DNA of 64,000 nucleotides from positions 164,669-228,668 of the forward strand of contig PBKG01000006.1 of assembly GCA_002722095.1 (NCBI GenBank). The letters run 5' to 3'. The notes beneath the pieces are model-generated. The model had not been told where the DNA came from. It ran no database searches and was given only the letters and a program-made list of their open reading frames with translations. The position numbers and the translations under genes are program-made. The first letter of the stretch is position 1, and the number at the start of each line of letters is the position of its first letter. Below are positions 42,311 through 51,789 of this stretch, one piece after another. The DNA comes from Rhodospirillaceae bacterium. GTDB lineage: Bacteria > Pseudomonadota > Alphaproteobacteria > UBA8366.

Positions 42311-43902
42311 CGAACTCCGTAACCCCTGCCGAACTCAAGAAACTGCTTCATGACGGCGGCGAAATGGCATTGCTCGACGTGCGTGAAGACGGCCAGTTCG
42401 GCGAGGGTCATCTGCTCTATGCAAACCCGTGCGCTTACTCACACATGGAAGCCCGTGTCGGGGAGCGCGTACCGCGAAAATCGACCCGTCTCGTGCTGGT
42501 CGATGGCGGGGACGGCATCGCCGACAAAGCGGCAAAGCGACTGGGAGAATTGGGGTATACGGATATTTCTATCCTTGAAGGGGGTGTCGACGGTTGGGCG
42601 GCCGCCGGATACGTCATCTTCAAGGGCGTGAACGTGCCCTGCAAAGCCTTCGGCGAGGTAGTCGAACATCAGGCCAATACGCCCCGGATTCCGCCGGAAG
42701 ATTTGGTGGCGATGACAGAAAAAGGCGAAAAACATGTAATCTTGGACGGCCGGACCCCGGCCGAATTCAACCGGATGAATATTCCAGGCGGCATCAGCGT
42801 ACCGAATGGTGAGTTGGTGTACCGAGTACATGATTTCGCACCCGACGCGGATACGACCGTCGTCGTCAATTGCGCCGGACGAACGCGCTCGATTATCGGC
42901 GCGCAAACGCTCATTAATGCAGGCCTTCCCAACAAGATCGTTGCGCTCAAGGGGGGCACCATGGGATGGACCCTGTCCGGTTTCGAGCTGGAAAATGGCG
43001 CCACCCGGCGCTATGGCACGCTTTCCGACGAGGCCAAAGAGGTAGCACTGGAGCGCGCCGGCGCTATCCAGGAAAAGCTGGGGATCGAAGCCGTCTCCAT
43101 CGACACCGTCCAAGAATGGCAGGCCGATAGCGAGAGAACACTGTTCCTGCTCGACGTACGGAGTGCCGAGGAATTTGCCGAGGGTCATATGCCGGGGTCC
43201 GCTCATGCACCGGGCGGCCAGCTCGTTCAAGCCACCGACCAATGGGCCGCCACATTGGGCGCCCGCATCGTTCTTCTCGACGACGAAAACAATGTTCGCG
43301 CCGTCATGACCGCGCACTGGCTAAAGCAAATGGGGTGGGATGTTTCGGTACTGGCAGGCGGCGTTCTCCCCCATGCGAACGAGACAGGTACCCCCAAGGC
43401 ACCGGTGCTGGGCATCGACCAGCTGGATTTTCCGACTGTCACTGCAGACGAGCTGGAATCTTCGCTCGCCAACGACAGCGCGATCGCAGTGGACACCGAT
43501 GTAAGCTGGCTCTATCGGGACGAACATTTGCCGGGCGCGGTCTGGGGTATCCGCGCGCGTGCCGAAGAACTCGCGGCAAATTTGCCAAAAGGCAAACAAG
43601 TGGTGCTCTATTCCGAACACGAAACCCGGGCATGGCTGCTGGCGATCGATTTGGCGGAGTTGATCGACGATCCCATCGCCATTCTTCGCGGCGGCCGGGA
43701 GAACTGGCGTGCCGAAGGCCGCGCGTTGGAAGGCTCGCCCAATGTGCCAGCGGATTCCGAACAGCTCGATTTTCTGTTCTTCGTTCACGATCGTCATGAC
43801 GGAAACGAACAGGCAATGCGCGATTATCTCGAATGGGAGGAAGGTCTCCCCGCACAGATCGAGCAGGACGGCGACGCCCGTTACGAAATCTTTATGCCCT
43901 AG
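42307..43902 (+). CDS. four-domain rhodanese-like sulfurtransferase
   Basis: 531 residues from ATG 42307, coupled to the upstream dioxygenase by a 4-nt overlap. Four rhodanese folds: about 1-105, 120-230, 260-355 and 370-475, each with an LDVR/LDGR/VDTD start and a GG..W end. Only domain 2 has a catalytic cysteine (C189 in NCAGRTR); the equivalent positions are Asp (D66), Asp (D325) and Ser (S436) in the others. Single-Cys multi-rhodaneses transfer sulfane sulfur or act as scaffolds. Its position within the dioxygenase operon is the best single hint that the pathway handles sulfur. Confidence 0.92.
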   Translation: MTNSVTPAELKKLLHDGGEMALLDVREDGQFGEGHLLYANPCAYSHMEARVGERVPRKSTRLVLVDGGDGIADKAAKRLGELGYTDISILEGGVDGWAAAGYVIFKGVNVPCKAFGEVVEHQANTPRIPPEDLVAMTEKGEKHVILDGRTPAEFNRMNIPGGISVPNGELVYRVHDFAPDADTTVVVNCAGRTRSIIGAQTLINAGLPNKIVALKGGTMGWTLSGFELENGATRRYGTLSDEAKEVALERAGAIQEKLGIEAVSIDTVQEWQADSERTLFLLDVRSAEEFAEGHMPGSAHAPGGQLVQATDQWAATLGARIVLLDDENNVRAVMTAHWLKQMGWDVSVLAGGVLPHANETGTPKAPVLGIDQLDFPTVTADELESSLANDSAIAVDTDVSWLYRDEHLPGAVWGIRARAEELAANLPKGKQVVLYSEHETRAWLLAIDLAELIDDPIAILRGGRENWRAEGRALEGSPNVPADSEQLDFLFFVHDRHDGNEQAMRDYLEWEEGLPAQIEQDGDARYEIFMP

Positions 43903-43913
43903 GAAAGTGGACG

Positions 43914-44774
43914 ATGGAGCTGAACAAACTTAGCGACGTAATGGGTGTCGAAGCGGTCGGTCTCGATCTCAAGGGCGAAATCGACGACGAAACCAAGGCT
44001 GCCCTAAACGAGGCCGTTCATCGCAGCACTGTGCTATGCATCCGCGGCCAAACCTTCGAGGACAACGGCGACGAATTTGCCGAAGCGACCGCAAAGGTGT
44101 TCGGTAACCTGGTGCCGCAGGAAAATATGGAAAAGGTCGACGGCAAACCGCCGCTGGTCGCCACAATCACCAGCGAAGATTATGACAAGCTCGGTACCGG
44201 CAAACGCATCACCCGTGCCGTCACTTGGCACACGGATCATTCCTTCGAGGAAGTGCCGCCCAAGGCCACCGTGCTGTACGCGACCGAAGTGCCCACCAAA
44301 GGCGGCGCGACCAGCTTTTGCGACATGCGCTCCGCATATCGCGCTTTGCCGGAGGAGACGAAAAAGCGGATCGCCGGGCTTCAGGGCCTGCACAAATATT
44401 ACAGCGACCGCAACCCGAAGAAGGTGCCCAGCATCAAACTCAGCGACGAAGAAGACGTGCGCGCCAAATTCGACGGCGTGCCCCAGCCCTTGGTGCGGAC
44501 TTACCTGCCGACCGGCGAAAAGTCGCTTTACCTCTCCACCACCCGGCTCGAGAGTATCGTCGGGATGGACCGGTCAGAAAGCGATCCGCTACTCGATGAA
44601 CTGATGGCCCATGCGGACAATCCCGAATTCCACTATCATCACCAGTGGCGCGTCGGCGATATGGTGATTTGGGACAACCGCTGTTCCATGCATCATGCCA
44701 ACGGCGACTTTCCCGCCGAAGATCGGCGGTTTCTCTATCGCGTCATGGTGGGCGGCGGCGAAAGGCCGGTATAG
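43914..44774 (+). CDS. TauD/TfdA family dioxygenase, array B member 3
   Basis: 286 residues from ATG 43914 after AGGAAAGTGG. H106, D108 (TWHTDHSF) and H260 (SMHHANGDF); arginines in DRRFLYRVMV. A longer lid (LVPQENMEKVDGKPPL) than its neighbours. Pairs with members 4 and 5 by CSMHHAN/SSMHHAN and STTRLE..VG strands. Confidence 0.92.
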   Translation: MELNKLSDVMGVEAVGLDLKGEIDDETKAALNEAVHRSTVLCIRGQTFEDNGDEFAEATAKVFGNLVPQENMEKVDGKPPLVATITSEDYDKLGTGKRITRAVTWHTDHSFEEVPPKATVLYATEVPTKGGATSFCDMRSAYRALPEETKKRIAGLQGLHKYYSDRNPKKVPSIKLSDEEDVRAKFDGVPQPLVRTYLPTGEKSLYLSTTRLESIVGMDRSESDPLLDELMAHADNPEFHYHHQWRVGDMVIWDNRCSMHHANGDFPAEDRRFLYRVMVGGGERPV

Positions 44775-44799
44775 AGGGTCGGTAAAGGGAGAATAAGGG

Positions 44800-45648
44800 A
44801 TGGCACTAGAAGTTAGATCGTTAAGCGACCTTATGGGCGCGGAAGCCACGGGAATCGATCTTCGCGAGCCGGTTTCGGCCGCGAACAAAAAGAAGCTCAA
44901 CGACGCGCTACACGAGCACATCGTCCTTTGCATTCGCGATCAACAGTTCGACGGACCGGCATTCGTCAATGCGTGTGGCGTTTTCGGCGAACTGATGCGC
45001 CAAACCAACGAAGAGCTTTGTGACCCGGACCTACCCGAACTCGGCATGGTAACCAGCGACGATGTCGACAAACACGATACCGGGGTTCGCGTGGTTCGCG
45101 GGACCAGCTGGCATTCGGACCATTCCTTCACCGAACGGCCCCCATCGGCAAGCATTCTGTATGGGGTCACGATACCGTCCAATGGCGGAAATACGAGTTT
45201 CTGTAATCTCCGCGCCGCCTACCGCGCCCTGCCCGAAGATCAAAAGCAGCGCATTGAAGGGCTCAAGGTCCGCCACCAGTTCCGCTGTAGCCGCGCGGGC
45301 AACGAAATTTTCATCAAACTCAAAAACGAAAAAGAACGGCTCGCCAAATATATTTTCCCTCACCCGCTGGCACGGCTGCATGTACCAACCGGCGAGAAAA
45401 CCCTGTTCATGAACCCGCAGCGGATGGAAGACGTGATCGGGCTCGATAGAGCCGATAGCGACGCCATGCTGGACGACATGATCGCGCACGCCGATAACCC
45501 GGAGTTCCACTGGGACCACCAATGGCGCCAAGGCGATATGCTCGTGTGGGACAATCGCTGTTCGATGCATCACGCAAATGACGATTGGCCGATGGACGAA
45601 AAACGATTTCTTTATAAATGCATCGTCCGGGGAGAGGTGCCGGTCTAG
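44800..45648 (+). CDS. TauD/TfdA family dioxygenase, array B member 4, Arg-to-Lys change
   Basis: 282 residues. H105, D107 (SWHSDHSF) and H257 (SMHHAND). The first 2OG arginine is kept (R269), but the residue corresponding to TauD R270 is K273 (KRFLYKCIV), the only complete member of the window lacking that Arg. In TauD this Arg contacts the substrate sulfonate. FRCSRAGNEIFIKLKNEKERLAK is a unique basic loop. Suggests a different acid group or weaker binding; activity may persist. Confidence 0.92.
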   Translation: MALEVRSLSDLMGAEATGIDLREPVSAANKKKLNDALHEHIVLCIRDQQFDGPAFVNACGVFGELMRQTNEELCDPDLPELGMVTSDDVDKHDTGVRVVRGTSWHSDHSFTERPPSASILYGVTIPSNGGNTSFCNLRAAYRALPEDQKQRIEGLKVRHQFRCSRAGNEIFIKLKNEKERLAKYIFPHPLARLHVPTGEKTLFMNPQRMEDVIGLDRADSDAMLDDMIAHADNPEFHWDHQWRQGDMLVWDNRCSMHHANDDWPMDEKRFLYKCIVRGEVPV

Positions 45649-45650
45649 CC

Positions 45651-46514
45651 ATGGCGATGGAAATTACTCCATTGAGCGACGTGCTTGGGGCGGAAGTTAC
45701 CGGTCTCGACCTCAAGAAAGACCTCGACGCTGGCGCAATTACCGCGCTTAACGCGGCATTGGCGGAACACATCGTCGTTTGCGTCCGCGATCAGAATATG
45801 GACGCCGACGAGTTCCTCGACGTCACTGCCCGCTTCGGTAAATTAATGACCCACACCAACAAGCATCTTGTGGATAACGACCGGCCGGCGTTGAACTGGA
45901 TTACCAGCGAGGACCGAGATATCCACGGCAGCGGCAAAGTGGTCTATCGCGGCGCCACTTGGCACACCGATCACTCCTATATGCCGGTGCCACCAAAGGC
46001 GACGGTGCTCTATGCGGTAACCGTGCCCAAAAGCGGCGGCGACACCAGTTTTTGCAATCTTCGGAAGGCCTATGCGGCGCTCTCCGACGAAACCAAACAG
46101 AAACTCGACGGGCTGCGTGCATTGCATGTCTATCGCTCGAGCCGATCGCCGCGGAAGACATTCATTGCATTGTCGGAAGAAGAGAAAAAAACCACGCCCG
46201 AAACCGAGCAGCCACTCGTGCGCTTCCATGTGGAAGCGGAGGCACCGAATTTGTTCCTGTCCACCACGCGGCTCGAATGTATCGTCGGACTGCCGCGCGA
46301 AGAAAGTGATGCATTGCTCGACGAGCTGTTCGCCCACGCGGACGATCCGCAATTTCACTATGATCATAAATGGCAAACCGGCGATTATGTCATGTGGGAC
46401 GACCGCAGTTCGATGCATCACGCCAATCCCGATTGGGTCGAAGGTGAAAAACGGTTCCTCTATCGCACCATGGTCGAGGGCGAGAAGCCGGTGCTGGCGG
46501 AGTTGGAGACCTAA
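45651..46514 (+). CDS. TauD/TfdA family dioxygenase, array B member 5
   Basis: 287 residues from ATG 45651 (a second ATG at 45657 gives MEITPLSD, like member 10), 2 nt after the previous stop. H105, D107 (TWHTDHSY) and H256 (SMHHANPDW). WDNR is WDDR, shared only with member 10. HVYRSSRSPRK loop groups it with members 6 and 7. C-terminus extended by VLAELET. Confidence 0.92.
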   Translation: MAMEITPLSDVLGAEVTGLDLKKDLDAGAITALNAALAEHIVVCVRDQNMDADEFLDVTARFGKLMTHTNKHLVDNDRPALNWITSEDRDIHGSGKVVYRGATWHTDHSYMPVPPKATVLYAVTVPKSGGDTSFCNLRKAYAALSDETKQKLDGLRALHVYRSSRSPRKTFIALSEEEKKTTPETEQPLVRFHVEAEAPNLFLSTTRLECIVGLPREESDALLDELFAHADDPQFHYDHKWQTGDYVMWDDRSSMHHANPDWVEGEKRFLYRTMVEGEKPVLAELET

Positions 46515-46519
46515 ATCCG

Positions 46520-47353
46520 ATGGAAGTTAAGAAATTGGGCGAACATATCGGGGTCGAGGTTACCGGCGTCGATGCGAGCAAGCCCTTCGACGAAGAATCC
46601 CTCGACACGGTCTATAAGGCCTGGGTCGATCATTCGGTTTTGGTACTGCGCGGCCAGGAGCTGACGCCGCCGCAATTCGTCGACTTCGGACGCCAATTCG
46701 GCACCCCGATCGTACAAACCTTGAGCGATATGAATATCGAGGATTGCCCGGAACTCGCTTATATCTCGAGCGATGATCGGGACGTCCATGGCACCGGCAA
46801 GCGCATCATCCGTGGGACCAGCTGGCATACGGATCATTCCTATGCGGAAACACCCCCAAAGGCGACGATGCTGCTCGGTATCGACATCCCGTCGAAAGGG
46901 GGCGACACCCAATTCACCTCGACCGCCGCTGCATTCGAAGACCTTCCGAAAGAAAAACGTACGATTCTCGACGGAAAACTATCCGTGCATGCCTATCAAA
47001 GCAGCCGCAGCCCGCGACCGATGCCGATCCGCGCAGCAAATGACAAGGAACGTTATCCCGGCGGCGTGACCCATCCATTGATCCGCACCAATCCGGACAC
47101 GGGACGAAAATCGATTTACGTCAATACGGTACGGTCCGAATGCATTCTCGACATCCCGCGCGAAGAAAGCGACGCGCTCCTGGACGAGATTTACGCACAT
47201 ATCGATCAAAAGAAATTCCAGTACCGGCATAAGTGGAAGCCGGGCGACATCGTCGTTTGGGATAATCGCAGCGCGCTCCATAAGGCAAACGGCGATTACG
47301 ATGAAAAGCGGTTTCTATATCGCATGATGATCGAAGGCGAAAAGCCGGTCTGA
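46520..47353 (+). CDS. TauD/TfdA family dioxygenase, array B member 6
   Basis: 277 residues. H103, D105 (SWHTDHSY) and H254 (ALHKANGDY), RFLYRMMIEG. The shortest link between the last His and the arginines in the set. HAYQSSRSPRPM loop and YVNTVRSECILDIPREESDALLDE resemble member 5. Followed by an 80-nt gap, the largest within this dioxygenase run. Confidence 0.92.
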   Translation: MEVKKLGEHIGVEVTGVDASKPFDEESLDTVYKAWVDHSVLVLRGQELTPPQFVDFGRQFGTPIVQTLSDMNIEDCPELAYISSDDRDVHGTGKRIIRGTSWHTDHSYAETPPKATMLLGIDIPSKGGDTQFTSTAAAFEDLPKEKRTILDGKLSVHAYQSSRSPRPMPIRAANDKERYPGGVTHPLIRTNPDTGRKSIYVNTVRSECILDIPREESDALLDEIYAHIDQKKFQYRHKWKPGDIVVWDNRSALHKANGDYDEKRFLYRMMIEGEKPV

Positions 47354-47433
47354 GGCGCACGCCCGAGCATCCGCCGGCCCCATGGACAAGTGCGGATTTA
47401 GATTTAAAGTACCGGTCTGGAAAGAAGGATCCT

Positions 47434-48282
47434 ATGGCCTTAGACGTCCGCAAACTCGGCGACACTTTGGGTGCCGAAATCATCGGATTTGACCTGCAGC
47501 GCGACCTTAACGAGGAAAGCGCGGCGGAAATCAACGAGGTTTGGGGACAAAACGGCGTGCTTTGTTTTCGCGATCAACAGAGCCTCAGCCCGCAGGATTT
47601 CGTCATCTTGGCCCGCGTGTTCGGCGATATCCTGCCCCAACTCGCGACCGGCAAGGAATTCTCCGTGCCGGACGTTCCCGACGTTGGAATCATATCGAAC
47701 CGGCAAACCGACCCCGTTACCGGGGATAAGGTCATGCGCGGGGGCAGTTGGCATACGGATCATTCCCATGCGGAAACACCGCCGCGCGGCACGATCTTGC
47801 ATGCGCTCGAATTGCCCGACACGGGCGGCGATACGATGTTCGCCAATTGCCGTGCCGCGTACCGCGAAATGCCGGCGGATTTGAAGGAACGGACGGGCGA
47901 CCGCAAAGCACATCACGTGTATCTATCGAGCCGGTCACCGCGAAAAATGCCCACATTGCGCGATCACGAGAAACACATAGACAAAGGTGCTTGGCACCCC
48001 CTCGGCCGCACCCATCCGCCGACCGGCGAGAAATCTATCTATCTCAATCCTATCCGGACCGAGAGCGTAGAAGGATTGGAAGAGGAAGACGGATTCGATC
48101 TACTGGACGACCTGCTGAAGCATGCGACCCAGGAAAAATATCAATATGCCCATAAATGGCATCCCGGCGACGTGATCATTTGGGACAATCGCTGTACGCT
48201 TCATGCGGCGAGCTTCGATTACGACCAAACTCAAACCCGGCTGATGCACCGCATCATGGTTGCCGGCGAACCGAGCTACTAG
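47434..48282 (+). CDS. TauD/TfdA family dioxygenase, array B member 7
   Basis: 282 residues; GAAGGATCCT precedes ATG 47434. H107, D109 (SWHTDHSH; His in place of the aromatic residue two after Asp-His-Ser) and H257 (TLHAASFDY), RLMHRIMV. HVYLSSRSPRKMP loop shared with members 5 and 6. An internal promoter in the 80-nt gap before it is possible but none is obvious. Confidence 0.92.
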   Translation: MALDVRKLGDTLGAEIIGFDLQRDLNEESAAEINEVWGQNGVLCFRDQQSLSPQDFVILARVFGDILPQLATGKEFSVPDVPDVGIISNRQTDPVTGDKVMRGGSWHTDHSHAETPPRGTILHALELPDTGGDTMFANCRAAYREMPADLKERTGDRKAHHVYLSSRSPRKMPTLRDHEKHIDKGAWHPLGRTHPPTGEKSIYLNPIRTESVEGLEEEDGFDLLDDLLKHATQEKYQYAHKWHPGDVIIWDNRCTLHAASFDYDQTQTRLMHRIMVAGEPSY

Positions 48283-48296
48283 GACGGGACGGACCG

Positions 48297-49145
48297 ATGA
48301 GCCACAAGATCACTCCCCTTTCCGACAAATTGGGCGTCGAGGTCACGGGCCTCGATCTGCGCCAGGCAATGAATGACGAGGAAAAAGCCGACGTTAACCG
48401 CGCCTTCGTCGACAATGTCATTCTGGTCTTTCGCGACCAGGAGCTGAGCGCGCAGCAGTTCTACGATGCCGCCCGCCAGCTTGGCGAGCCGATGACCCAG
48501 CACCTGTCGCAATTCAAAGTGCCCGAATGTCCTATGGTCTCCTATGTCTCCAACCAGGAGAAGACGGATGCCGGCAAACGCAAGCTGCTCGGTCAGGCCT
48601 GGCACACGGATCATTCGTTCCAACCGGAACCGCCGAAAGCAACCATGCTCCACGGCGTCGAGCTGCCTAAACAGGGCGGCGATACCTGGTTTTCGAATAT
48701 GCGCCTTGCCTATGACACATTACCGGCGGATTTGAAATCGCAGGTCGATGGACTGGAAGCGATCCATGCCTATCGCGAAAGCCGTGACTACATGTCCAAA
48801 GAAGAACGGGAAGCCGAAACCCTCTCCGACGAAGAGGAACGTGCAAACAACACGGTCCATCCGGTAATCCGTACCCACGACGTCACCGGCACCAAGGCGA
48901 TCTACATCAACCCACTCCGCATCAAACGCTTTATCGGAATGGGGTCTGACGAAAGCGCCGATCTGCTCGAGCAATTGACGGTGCATGCGACCAAGGACGA
49001 ATTCACCTACGCTCACAGCTGGCGCCAGGGCGACGTCATAATTTGGGACAATCGCCAGGCGATGCACCGGGTCGAGCATAATTACGACCTCACCGAGAAG
49101 CGCCTGATGCATCGGATCATTCTCAAAGGCATAAAGCCTGAATAG
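48297..49145 (+). CDS. TauD/TfdA family dioxygenase, array B member 8
   Basis: 282 residues from ATG 48297 (GGGACGGACCG in front; the frame is open from 48156 but overlaps member 7). H103, D105 (AWHTDHSF) and H257 (AMHRVEHNY), RLMHRIIL. A strongly acidic loop, KEEREAETLSDEEERA (about 166-181), has no counterpart in siblings and lies near the surface region before the IHP/THD strand. Confidence 0.92.
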   Translation: MSHKITPLSDKLGVEVTGLDLRQAMNDEEKADVNRAFVDNVILVFRDQELSAQQFYDAARQLGEPMTQHLSQFKVPECPMVSYVSNQEKTDAGKRKLLGQAWHTDHSFQPEPPKATMLHGVELPKQGGDTWFSNMRLAYDTLPADLKSQVDGLEAIHAYRESRDYMSKEEREAETLSDEEERANNTVHPVIRTHDVTGTKAIYINPLRIKRFIGMGSDESADLLEQLTVHATKDEFTYAHSWRQGDVIIWDNRQAMHRVEHNYDLTEKRLMHRIILKGIKPE

Positions 49146-49155
49146 GGAGACGCCC

Positions 49156-49998
49156 ATGGCGCTTGACGTTCGCAGACTGACTGAAAATATCGGCGCCGAG
49201 GTGATCGGCCTCGATTTGACCGAACCGTTGGACGATGACAGCAAAGCCGAACTCGACATGGCATTGGCGGAAAATGTCGTGCTGGTATTTCGCGATCAGG
49301 AATTCGACCGGCCTCAATTCCGCGATGCGGTGCTTCTATTCGGCGAGCCCAAATACCAGCTGCTGCAGCAATATCTTTACGAGGATACGCCGGAGATCGG
49401 CGTCGTCACCAACCGCGACCGCGACGAAAAAGGAGACGGAAAGGTGTTGGTCCGCGGCCATACCTGGCATACGGATCATTCCAACGAGGAATATCCGGCC
49501 AAGGCTACCGCGCTCTACGGCGTATCGCTTCCGGAAAAAGGCGGCGACACCATGTTCTGCAACTGTCAGGCCGCCTACGACGAGCTGCCGCAAGCGCTGA
49601 AAGACAAGGTCGACGGCTTGAAGGCCATCCACACTTACAACAGCCGGTTCGCACCCCGCAAACTGCCGAAGCGCACCAAGGAAGAGGAAGCGCGTTCGCC
49701 GGATGTGGTGCATCCCGTGGCCCGCACTCATCCCGATACGGGCAAAAAGGCGATCTATGTGAACCCAGTGCGCATCGAGCAATTCGAGGGAATGGAGATC
49801 GAAGAAAGCCAGGCCCTGCTCAACGAGCTGATCGATTTCGTAAGTCAGGACCGGTTCGTTTATCGCCACGAATGGACACGTGGCGATATGGTGATTTGGG
49901 ACAACCGTCAGGCCCTGCATCAGGCGACCACGGATTACGACAAGTCGCAGTTCCGTAAGCTCTACCGCATGATGGTCGAGGGCGACCGGCCGGTCTAG
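49156..49998 (+). CDS. TauD/TfdA family dioxygenase, array B member 9
   Basis: 280 residues; GGGAGACGCCC before ATG 49156. H105, D107 (TWHTDHSN; Asn replaces Tyr/Phe) and H255 (ALHQATTDY), RKLYRMMV. EEYPAKA replaces the common PPKA turn. YVNPVRIEQFEGMEIEES is the conserved strand-helix. Next gene begins 2 nt after its stop. Confidence 0.92.
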   Translation: MALDVRRLTENIGAEVIGLDLTEPLDDDSKAELDMALAENVVLVFRDQEFDRPQFRDAVLLFGEPKYQLLQQYLYEDTPEIGVVTNRDRDEKGDGKVLVRGHTWHTDHSNEEYPAKATALYGVSLPEKGGDTMFCNCQAAYDELPQALKDKVDGLKAIHTYNSRFAPRKLPKRTKEEEARSPDVVHPVARTHPDTGKKAIYVNPVRIEQFEGMEIEESQALLNELIDFVSQDRFVYRHEWTRGDMVIWDNRQALHQATTDYDKSQFRKLYRMMVEGDRPV

Positions 49999-50000
49999 GC

Positions 50001-50840
50001 ATGGAGATCACGCCGCTCAGCGACGTCATGGGGGCCGAGATACGCGGTGTCGATCTCAACCAGCAGCTCGACGCAACCACACGTGAGACCCTCTACCAGG
50101 CATTTCTGGACCACCTGCTGGTGTGCGTCCGCGACCAACATTTCGTCGATGTGGGTGCGTTTCTCGACGGCTCGCGGCATTTCGGCGAACCCAAGGTGCA
50201 ACACATGCAGTCCTACCGCGTCGACGGGCATCCGGAAGCGGGTGTCGTCTCGAGCGAGGATCGGGACGTCAATGATGGCAAACGGATCGTTCGCGGCACC
50301 ATGTTCCATACCGACGAAAGCTTTATCGCGGTACCTCCGAAAGCAACCGCGCTTTACGCGGTGGAAGTGCCGAAAAGCGGCGGCGACACGCGTTACGTCA
50401 ACATGCAACTTGCCTATGAAAAGCTGCCTGACCAAACGAAGGCCAACATAGCCGCTCTGTCGGCGGTGCATTTTTACGGTAAGGACCGTGGCGGCCGCAA
50501 AGTGCCGTCATTATCGGCAGAGCAAATGAAACAGACGCCACCGGTCACCCATCCCATCGTGCGCACCCACGACGAAACCGGCGTCAAAGGTCTTTACGTG
50601 CACGAGGCCATGACTGACGTCGTAGCCAACATGGCTCCGGAAGATAGCGAGAAACTGCTCCGCAGCCTTTACGATCACTGCACCGAGAATTCCGCTTTCC
50701 AATACCGTCACAAATGGCAAAAGGGCGATTTCGTTATTTGGGACGACCGCGCTACATTACACGCGGCAACCGCGGATTACGCGGAAGACGAAAAACGCCT
50801 ATTATATCGCACCATGTTGGCGGGCACCCCGCCTGCTTAA
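50001..50840 (+). CDS. TauD/TfdA family dioxygenase, array B member 10
   Basis: 279 residues. H103, D105 (MFHTDESF; Phe before His and Glu in place of His/Asn after Asp) and H254 (TLHAATADY). WDDR as in member 5. The YxNPxR strand is LYVHEAMTDVVANM, losing the Asn-Pro and Arg. The most divergent of the set, last before the transport genes. Confidence 0.92.
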   Translation: MEITPLSDVMGAEIRGVDLNQQLDATTRETLYQAFLDHLLVCVRDQHFVDVGAFLDGSRHFGEPKVQHMQSYRVDGHPEAGVVSSEDRDVNDGKRIVRGTMFHTDESFIAVPPKATALYAVEVPKSGGDTRYVNMQLAYEKLPDQTKANIAALSAVHFYGKDRGGRKVPSLSAEQMKQTPPVTHPIVRTHDETGVKGLYVHEAMTDVVANMAPEDSEKLLRSLYDHCTENSAFQYRHKWQKGDFVIWDDRATLHAATADYAEDEKRLLYRTMLAGTPPA

Positions 50841-50864
50841 GCACATCGTACCAGGGAGGTTTTG

Positions 50865-51752
50865 GTGGCCAAAATAAGCATCGGTTTCAGCCGGTATTCG
50901 GCATTCTACAGTCCGTTAATCGCGACCATCGCGTGCGGCTTCTTAAAGGAAGAAGGACTAGAGCCCGACTACAAAATCGCGACGCCAGAGCACCCGGCGA
51001 TAGCGATGATCAAGGATGGTACGGTGAACGTCACCCAATCGGCAGTGTCCGCATGCTGGGCGCCGCTCGAAAAAGGGGGTGACGCGCCGATGAAGCATTT
51101 CGCCCAGATCAATCTCAAGGACGGCTTTTTCATCATCGCCAAGGAGCCGGACCCCGACTTCAGCTGGGAGAAGCTCAAAGGTAAGAAAATGATCGTCGAT
51201 CATGGCGGCCAGCCATTGGCGATGTTCCGTTTCGCGTGTCACCAATCCGGTATCGAGTTCGATGCGATCGACGCCATCGACCTAGGCGGTTCCGATTCCA
51301 TGGAAGCGGGTTTCCGGGCGGGCCGGGCGGACTATGCCCATTTCCAAGGTCCTGCACCGCAACAACTCGAAGAAGAAGGCGTCGGACATGTGGTGGCCTC
51401 GGTCGGTGAAGCGATCGGACCGGTTGCCTTCTCCAGCCTCGCCGCCTCGCCCGAATGGCTGGCCACGGACGAAGCCAAGGCTTTCATGCGTGCCTATCGC
51501 AAAGCACGGAAGTTTTGTATCGAAACGCCCGCCGAAGAGATCGCGCGCATCGAGGATGGATATTTCGAGGGTATCGGCCAACCGGCACTAATAAAATGCC
51601 TCAAGGCCTACCAGGAGCTCGGGAACTGGGATCCGGCGGTGGAAATTTCTCCGGAATCCTACGAACGCGCGCTCGATGTCTTCGCCCATATTGGCGGCAT
51701 CACCAAACGGCATCCCTATGAACAAGTGGTCACGTCGCCGCCAGATGCATAA
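50865..51752 (+). CDS. NMT1/THI5-like (SsuA/TauA-type fold) binding protein without signal peptide
   Basis: 295 residues from GTG 50865 behind GGGAGG (a TTG lies directly before). Two-lobe periplasmic-binding fold: IGFSRYSAFYSPLIATI, GFLKEEGLEPDY, EHPAIAMIKDGTVNVTQSAVSA, KGKKMIVDHGGQPLAMFRFA and YAHFQGPAPQQLEEEGVG. No hydrophobic leader or lipobox, and no ABC permease or ATPase beside it, so it may be cytoplasmic and act as an enzyme (compare the 4,5-dihydroxyphthalate decarboxylase branch) or sensor. Sits between the dioxygenases and two MFS carriers. Confidence 0.82.
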   Translation: MAKISIGFSRYSAFYSPLIATIACGFLKEEGLEPDYKIATPEHPAIAMIKDGTVNVTQSAVSACWAPLEKGGDAPMKHFAQINLKDGFFIIAKEPDPDFSWEKLKGKKMIVDHGGQPLAMFRFACHQSGIEFDAIDAIDLGGSDSMEAGFRAGRADYAHFQGPAPQQLEEEGVGHVVASVGEAIGPVAFSSLAASPEWLATDEAKAFMRAYRKARKFCIETPAEEIARIEDGYFEGIGQPALIKCLKAYQELGNWDPAVEISPESYERALDVFAHIGGITKRHPYEQVVTSPPDA

Positions 51753-51789
51753 CGCTCCCGTTCAGGGGTCACTATTTTAGGAAAAGTCG

